A stretch of DNA of 64,000 nucleotides, taken from the NCBI GenBank assembly GCA_013286675.1, contig JABDFE010000003.1, positions 9,549 through 73,548 of the forward strand, in the 5' to 3' direction. Below the pieces are notes generated by a model that worked only from the letters and a program-made list of their open reading frames with translations, was not told where the DNA came from and did not search any database. Source of the stretch: Chlamydiota bacterium (GTDB lineage: Bacteria > Chlamydiota > Chlamydiia > Chlamydiales > Rhabdochlamydiaceae). Both the position numbers and the translations under genes were made by a program. Shown piece after piece: positions 58,522-64,000 of this stretch; positions within the stretch are counted from its first letter, which is position 1, and each line of letters opens with the position of its first letter.

Positions 58522-58685
58522 GGCACCCGCTTATGTTGTGTGAATTTGGACTGGCTGCGACTTTGCCAAATCGATCCTCATCGTCACCCTTCCCACGAGG
58601 GGAAGGGCCTCCTCGTTCGGCCGCTGAGGCTTCGATTTGGCTTTGTCTCGCTCAAGTCCAAATTCACACAACCTAAGCGGGCACC
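58522..58685. repeat. Imperfect palindromic element, family C (164 bp)
   Basis: GGCACCCGCTTATGTTGTGTGAATTTGGACT...AGTCCAAATTCACACAACCTAAGCGGGCACC. Confidence 0.85.
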
Positions 58686-58742
58686 GTATAGTTCTAGATT
58701 CTTGACGTGAAGGGGGGAGAAGACTTAGAATGTTGCAAACAT

Positions 58743-58921
58743 CTTGACTTTGTGCATTTTTAGCTCGACTGCCTCGGCCCATTTGTTTTCTGAGGCGTTT
58801 ATCTAAGCAGGAAGGGGTTTTTAACCCCTTCCTGCTTAGATAAATCGACTAGTTTGGCCAAAGGACAAACGTCAGGGAGCAAATGGGTAAAGCAGTCGAG
58901 CTAAAAATGCACAAAGTCAAG
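58743..58921. repeat. Palindromic element, family D (179 bp) with perfect 22-bp inner stem
   Basis: CTTGACTTTGTGCATTTTTAGCTCGACTGC...GCAGTCGAGCTAAAAATGCACAAAGTCAAG; inner TTTATCTAAGCAGGAAGGGGTT-TTT-AACCCCTTCCTGCTTAGATAAA (58798-58844). Confidence 0.93.
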
Positions 58922-58924
58922 AAT

Positions 58925-59605
58925 ATGTCTAAGAAACCCTCACAACCCCTCAAGCTTCAAGTTTTACCTTCTATTTTGGCAGGCGATTTTTCCCGTCTGG
59001 GTGAAGAAGCCAAGCGGGCGGAAGACGCTGGGGCCGATGCGCTTCACGTCGATATCATGGACGGCCATTTTGTCCCGAATTTGACTTTAGGACCCAGAGC
59101 TGTAGCAGCAATCAACCGCAGTACAAATTTATTTCTTGACGTTCACCTCATGATGTACAATCCTTACGACTATGTTGAAAAATTTGTTGAAGCTGGAGCT
59201 GACAGAGTGATCTTCCACTTTGAAGCGACAGAAACTGTGAAGGAAACGCTCGAATACGTCCGCAAGTGCGGAGTTCAGGTAGGCCTTGCTTTTTGTCCTG
59301 AAACTTCTCATGAAATGGTTCTTCCTTTCTTGGCACTGTGCGACATGGTTCTTCTGATGACTGTCAATCCAGGATTTGGCGGGCAGGCATTCATGCCAGA
59401 AGTGCTTGAGAAAGTCGAATTCACAAGAGAAATGGCTAATCAATTAAATCTGTCGCTTAACATTGAAGTCGATGGCGGTATCGATGATAAAACAGCCCCT
59501 TTATGCGTCAAAGCAGGAGCAAATCTGCTGGTTGCGGGCACACACCTTTATAAGGCTCCGAATATGGAAAAATCAATTTCTAGACTGCGAGAGGTCTCCC
59601 GATGA
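58925..59605 (+). CDS. rpe: ribulose-phosphate 3-epimerase
   Basis: VLPSILAGDFSRLGEE, HVDIMDGHFVPNLTLGP, MTVNPGFGGQAF; ORF-track start 58883 lies in palindromic element D. Confidence 0.93.
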   Translation: MSKKPSQPLKLQVLPSILAGDFSRLGEEAKRAEDAGADALHVDIMDGHFVPNLTLGPRAVAAINRSTNLFLDVHLMMYNPYDYVEKFVEAGADRVIFHFEATETVKETLEYVRKCGVQVGLAFCPETSHEMVLPFLALCDMVLLMTVNPGFGGQAFMPEVLEKVEFTREMANQLNLSLNIEVDGGIDDKTAPLCVKAGANLLVAGTHLYKAPNMEKSISRLREVSR

Positions 59606-60570
59606 AAAAAATCGTCACCATCGGCGGCGGAACCGGAAACTTTACCGTTCTCAAAGGAATTAAAAATTACGATGTGGATGTGAGCGCTATCGTTTCGATG
59701 GCCGATGACGGTGGAAGCACCGGCATCCTAAGAGACGAACTCGGAGTCCTTCCTCCAGGCGATGTACGTCAGTGTTTAGTCGCTCTGTCAGATTCTTCTA
59801 GACTCATGCGCAGTTTAATGAACTACCGATTTGAGCAAGGTGGTCTTGGTGGGCATAGTTTTGGCAATCTTCTGCTCTCCGCCTTAGAAAAAGTTACGGG
59901 AAGTTTTGAAAAAGCGGTTGAAGAAGTCGGAAAAATTCTCTTCATTAAAGGAAAAGTCATCCCTGTTACCACCCACTTTGTCCGTCTGAAGATGATCTTG
60001 AAAAGTTGCCACGTTTTAGAAGGCGAACGAGAGATCTATCTTTCACAAGAGATCGAAAAAGGCTACAGCAGCATCTATTTGGAGCCTTATCCAAAAGCCA
60101 ACCCGCATGCCATCAATGAAATCATGAACGCCGATCTCATCGTCGTCGGTCCTGGAGGCCTCCACACGTCGCTTATTCCTAATTTTTTAGTCGAAGGCGT
60201 CAGCGATGCCCTCAGACAAAGCGATGCGAAGAAAGTCTTTGTCGTCAATCTGATGAATCGCAGGGGACAAACTAGCAAATATAAAGTCAGCGACTATATG
60301 TCAGAGATGGAGAGATTTATCGGGGAAGACATTTTTGACTATATCTTAGTCAATAACCAAAATCCTCCGAAAGAGTTGATCGAGCTTTACGCTGAAGAGG
60401 GAGATCTGGTCATCAACGATCTAAAAGACGACCGAATCCGTCCAGCCGCTCTGCTCGGGGAATTGAAAGGCGGTTCTGGCGTGAAAAAAGACTTGATTAA
60501 GCGGAGTTTGATCCGCCACGATTCTAAAAAATTAGCCCAAGAGTTGATGAACATTGTTAATCATCTTTGA
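59602..60570 (+). CDS. YvcK/CofD-like (gluconeogenesis factor) protein
   Basis: VTIGGGTGNFTVLKGIK, VSMADDGGSTGILRDELGVLPPGDVRQCLVAL. Confidence 0.9.
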   Translation: MKKIVTIGGGTGNFTVLKGIKNYDVDVSAIVSMADDGGSTGILRDELGVLPPGDVRQCLVALSDSSRLMRSLMNYRFEQGGLGGHSFGNLLLSALEKVTGSFEKAVEEVGKILFIKGKVIPVTTHFVRLKMILKSCHVLEGEREIYLSQEIEKGYSSIYLEPYPKANPHAINEIMNADLIVVGPGGLHTSLIPNFLVEGVSDALRQSDAKKVFVVNLMNRRGQTSKYKVSDYMSEMERFIGEDIFDYILVNNQNPPKELIELYAEEGDLVINDLKDDRIRPAALLGELKGGSGVKKDLIKRSLIRHDSKKLAQELMNIVNHL

Positions 60571-61237
60571 TCTGGATGACACTTTAATCGATACCACGGG
60601 ATCCATCACTCCCGTCAAGCTGGAGCAGGCGCTGACCAAAATGGTCGAAGCGGGGCTGCAGGTCGGTGATTTTCAAGAAGCCCTCCACATTTTAAAAAGA
60701 TTAGATACAGCCAGCGAGAGCGCCTCTCAAACCCTTCTTGAATTTCTTGAAATTACCAATGCAGACAAAAAATATTTTGATCTCGGCCATGCTGAAGTTT
60801 ACGGCCCGCTTCCTCAAGATTTTCCTGTTTATCCTCTCGATCAAGCGTCAGATACCTTGTCAGAGCTTAGCTTAAGTCATCAAATAGCGCTTGTTTCGAT
60901 GGGTAAACCAGAGCAGCAGCTTCTTAAACTGAAAAATGCTGGTATAGATTCAACAATTTTTAGTAAAATACTCATCTCAGAAGACCGGGATAAAAAGCCC
61001 CACTATAAGACAATTCTTGAAGAGCTTGGATTTGCACCTTCTCAGACAGTCGTCTGTGGAGATCGAGTCAAAAGAGATTTGTCGCCTGCAAAAGAACTGG
61101 GTTGTATCACGGTTCATATGCAGTGGGGAAGGGGGCTTAGTTCCCTGTTGTCGGCTCTGCCGCACTATATTGCGCATGATGTCGATTACGCCATAAAGAA
61201 ATTAAGCCAGATAAAGGATATTTTAATCACACTATGA
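60554..61237 (+). CDS. HAD superfamily hydrolase
   Basis: IIFDLDDTLIDTTGS; VVCGDRVKRDLSPAKELG. Confidence 0.88.
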   Translation: MLIIFDLDDTLIDTTGSITPVKLEQALTKMVEAGLQVGDFQEALHILKRLDTASESASQTLLEFLEITNADKKYFDLGHAEVYGPLPQDFPVYPLDQASDTLSELSLSHQIALVSMGKPEQQLLKLKNAGIDSTIFSKILISEDRDKKPHYKTILEELGFAPSQTVVCGDRVKRDLSPAKELGCITVHMQWGRGLSSLLSALPHYIAHDVDYAIKKLSQIKDILITL

Positions 61238-61791
61238 CCAGCAGCAATCAAATGAGTCCCGGAATGACCATCTCTCTCGATGGAAATATCTATCGAGTTG
61301 AATCATGCGTCAAAGTCACAGTCGCTAAAGGCAATCCTTTCATCAAGACAAAATTGAAAAATCTGATGTCGGATGAGACGGTGGAGAAAAACTTCAAGCT
61401 CGGTCAGCCGATCTCTGAAGTTGCTTTAGCAGAGCGCAAGCTTGAATATCTGTATCTCGAAGGGAAAGATTATTTGTTTCTCGATGTCGGCAACCTCGAA
61501 CAAGTCTTAGTTCCTGCCGGTGTAATCGGAGACAGAGTCAACTATCTCAAAGAAGGGATCGATGTCAAAGCGATGTGTTACGGCGCTTCGATCTTTTCAG
61601 TGGAACTACCCCAATTTCTCGAACTCATGGTAGTCAAGACGGAGACTTCAGAAGCAGCCTCTCCTCTGGCTAACGCCACCAAGATCGCTGTTTTAGAAAC
61701 GGGTGCGAAAATCGATGTCCCTCTCTTCGTAGAAACCGGGGATATCGTTAAAGTCGACACTCACACCAATGAATACATCCAAAGGGTATAA
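61234..61791 (+). CDS. efp: elongation factor P
   Basis: KVTVAKGNPFIKTKLKNLMSDETVEKNFKLGQ; GAKIDVPLFVETGDIVKVDTHTNEYIQRV. Confidence 0.94.
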   Translation: MTSSNQMSPGMTISLDGNIYRVESCVKVTVAKGNPFIKTKLKNLMSDETVEKNFKLGQPISEVALAERKLEYLYLEGKDYLFLDVGNLEQVLVPAGVIGDRVNYLKEGIDVKAMCYGASIFSVELPQFLELMVVKTETSEAASPLANATKIAVLETGAKIDVPLFVETGDIVKVDTHTNEYIQRV

Positions 61792-61792
61792 C

Positions 61793-62251
61793 ATGGAGCT
61801 CAAGCAAGTCAAAGAATTGATGGCTGCAATGGAAAAAGCAGGCGTTGGGCGTCTTCGGATCAAAGAGACAGATGGATATGAACTTGAGTTGGAGCGGAAA
61901 AGCGAGCCTGCTTCTCATGTACATCATGTTCCTATTCACCACGAGACGCATCCTGAAATTCATCGTTTCCCCGCTCACGCACCACATCGTGGAGAGGAGC
62001 AAGAGAAAAAAGTCGACGGTAAATTCGTCACAGCACCTCTTGTCGGAACCATGTACCATGCCGCTTCTCCTGAAGATGCAGCCTTTGTGAAAGTCGGCGA
62101 CCGCGTCGATGAAAACACGATTGTTTGCATTATCGAAGCGATGAAAGTGATGAATGAAGTTAAAGCCGGTATGAGCGGGACGATTGCAGAAGTTCTCATC
62201 GATAATGCTCATCCTGTCGAGTTCGGAACAAAACTATTTAGAATTGTATGA
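61793..62251 (+). CDS. accB: acetyl-CoA carboxylase biotin carboxyl carrier protein
   Basis: IVCIIEAMKVMNEVKAG biotinylation motif; ORF track start 61769, MELKQVKELMAAMEKAG at 61793. Confidence 0.94.
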   Translation: MELKQVKELMAAMEKAGVGRLRIKETDGYELELERKSEPASHVHHVPIHHETHPEIHRFPAHAPHRGEEQEKKVDGKFVTAPLVGTMYHAASPEDAAFVKVGDRVDENTIVCIIEAMKVMNEVKAGMSGTIAEVLIDNAHPVEFGTKLFRIV

Positions 62252-63615
62252 AGAAAGTTCTTATTGCCAACCGTGGTGAAATTGCCATCCGTGTGATCCG
62301 GGCCTGTCATGACCTGGGACTGCAGACGGTCGCCGTCTATTCTCAAGCTGATAGCGAAGCCCTCCATGTCTTGCAAGCAGACGAAGCCATCTGCATTGGA
62401 GAAGCTCCCTCCCAACGGTCTTATCTCAAAGTCTCCAACATCTTATCCGCTTGTGAAATCACTGGCGCTGATGCTGTTCATCCCGGCTACGGGTTTTTAT
62501 CCGAAAATGCCAAATTTGCCTCCATCTGTGAAAGCAGCGGCCTCAACTTCATCGGCCCCTCACCTGAAGCGATTTCACTCCTAGGAGATAAAGCTAAGGC
62601 AAAAGCTGTGGCTAAAAAAGCAAAGTGTCCTGTGATTCCCGGATCCGACGGGATTGTTGCCGATGCTCAAAGCGGACTCAAAGAAGCAAAAAAAATTGGC
62701 TATCCGATCTTCATTAAAGCTGTCGGAGGCGGTGGCGGTAAAGGAATCCGCATCGCTTATAATCCCGAAGAATTTGCCCGGCAATTTGCAGCTGCTCGTA
62801 CAGAAGCCCAAGTCAGTTTCAACAATCCTGAGGTCTATCTCGAGAAGATGATTGTCAACCCTCGCCATGTCGAGGTTCAAGTCATCGGCGATAAACACGG
62901 AAATTATGTCTATCTCTATGAAAGAGACTGTACCATCCAAAGACGCCGTCAAAAGCTCATTGAAGAAGCTCCTAGCCCTATCCTGAGTGATAGCCTCCGC
63001 CGTAAGATCTGCGAAGCTGCCGTCGCTGTTGTGAAAACAGCCGGATATTATTCCGCAGGCACTGTTGAGTTTCTTCTCGACGAAGATAAAAACTTCTATT
63101 TCATGGAAGTCAACACCCGGATCCAAGTTGAGCATACGATCACTGAAGAGCTCACCGGAATCGATCTCGTTGCAGAACAAATCAAAATTGCTCAAGGCGC
63201 TAAGCTATCCTTCCGTCAAAAAGACATTGAGATGAAAGGCCACGTCATTCAGCTGCGCATTAACGCTGAAGATCCGACAAAAGGTTTTGCACCATGCCCT
63301 GGCCATCTCGAATATTATATCGCTCCAGGAGGACCCCACGTCCGTGTCGATAGCGCCTGCTACGCCGGCTATCGGATCCCTCCCAATTATGATTCGATGG
63401 TCGCCAAACTCATCGTCCGAGGAAAAGACCGGAAAGAGGCAATCGCCATAGCAAAACGGGCCTTAAAAGAGTTTCATATCGGTGGCATCCATACGACGAT
63501 TCTTTTCCACCTCTACATGCTCGATGATCCTCGTTTTTTGAAAAACGACTACAACATTACTTACATCGATACGCTGATCGCTAATGGGTGTAATTTTACC
63601 GAGAAAAAGGAGTAG
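62248..63615 (+). CDS. accC: acetyl-CoA carboxylase biotin carboxylase subunit
   Basis: KKVLIANRGEIAIRVIRACHDLG; GGGGGKGIRIA. Confidence 0.96.
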   Translation: MKKVLIANRGEIAIRVIRACHDLGLQTVAVYSQADSEALHVLQADEAICIGEAPSQRSYLKVSNILSACEITGADAVHPGYGFLSENAKFASICESSGLNFIGPSPEAISLLGDKAKAKAVAKKAKCPVIPGSDGIVADAQSGLKEAKKIGYPIFIKAVGGGGGKGIRIAYNPEEFARQFAAARTEAQVSFNNPEVYLEKMIVNPRHVEVQVIGDKHGNYVYLYERDCTIQRRRQKLIEEAPSPILSDSLRRKICEAAVAVVKTAGYYSAGTVEFLLDEDKNFYFMEVNTRIQVEHTITEELTGIDLVAEQIKIAQGAKLSFRQKDIEMKGHVIQLRINAEDPTKGFAPCPGHLEYYIAPGGPHVRVDSACYAGYRIPPNYDSMVAKLIVRGKDRKEAIAIAKRALKEFHIGGIHTTILFHLYMLDDPRFLKNDYNITYIDTLIANGCNFTEKKE

Positions 63616-63626
63616 CACCGCTACTC

Positions 63627-64000
63627 ATGACAATCACAACCCAAGATTTTAAACTCCTTCTCTCGAAAGAACAAATCGACAGCCGTATTAAAGAGATCGC
63701 TGCAGAGATCAATCACGAATACGCAGGGAAAGAAATTGTCCTTGTCATGGTGATGAAAGGCGCGATTTATTTAACGACCGATCTCATGCGTGAAATCACA
63801 GTTCCCTGCATACTGGAATATGTCAAAGCCTCTAGTTATGGACTAGGAATGGTCAGTGGAGAGCTTACTCTACAAGGGATAGACAACCTATCTTTACAAG
63901 GCAAACATGTGATCATCATCGATGATATTTTCGATACCGGAAAAACCATGACCGCCATTAAAGAAAAGCTCCTTCTCCAACAACCTGCAAGTCTCAAGAT
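63627..64000 (+). CDS. hpt: hypoxanthine phosphoribosyltransferase (3' truncated by window edge)
   Basis: KQGK/GKHVIIIDDIFDTGKTM PRPP motif; VLVMVMKGAIYLTTDLMREI. Confidence 0.88.
   Translation, partial: MTITTQDFKLLLSKEQIDSRIKEIAAEINHEYAGKEIVLVMVMKGAIYLTTDLMREITVPCILEYVKASSYGLGMVSGELTLQGIDNLSLQGKHVIIIDDIFDTGKTMTAIKEKLLLQQPASLK

Noticed and set aside
1-64000. tRNA or rRNA genes
   Set aside because: Scanned intergenic gaps by eye for cloverleaf/GTTCRA motifs and rRNA signatures; none recognised, though a covariance search was not possible.

Overview
This 64 kb window reads as a chromosomal segment of a Chlamydiae-related (Parachlamydiales-like) bacterium. The backbone is recognisable by gene order: PLD / rpmB / malQ / scc1-copN / sctV / sctU / ychF / ribF / truB / rbfA / infB / nusA / rpsA, and rpe / efp / accB / accC. 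Accessory genes interrupt it at several points. Three signals seem most worth following up. (1) Two AAA+ ATPases with C-terminal PD-(D/E)xK-like motifs (DUF234/archaeal-ATPase type) each have a private upstream mini-array of palindromic units: 3 units at 51 bp spacing and 2 units at 53 bp spacing. One of these cassettes sits between an intact uridine kinase 3' end and a second, mostly synonymously diverged 165-bp copy of that 3' end. (2) The same '3'-end of a host gene duplicated on both sides of an insert' arrangement recurs at an rRNA methyltransferase gene (flanking a 1284-aa ankyrin/ADP-ribosyltransferase-like gene) and at an MFS transporter gene (flanking a 43-bp perfect hairpin). (3) At least six families of ~164-179 bp imperfect palindromes sit exactly at gene boundaries. 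One is apparently translated as the N-terminus of TruB and the C-terminal tail of RbfA, and a related copy lies in frame inside an ankyrin-repeat gene, resembling Rickettsia palindromic elements. No rRNA, tRNA or CRISPR was recognised. All family calls are by eye from translated sequence; no database search was run.
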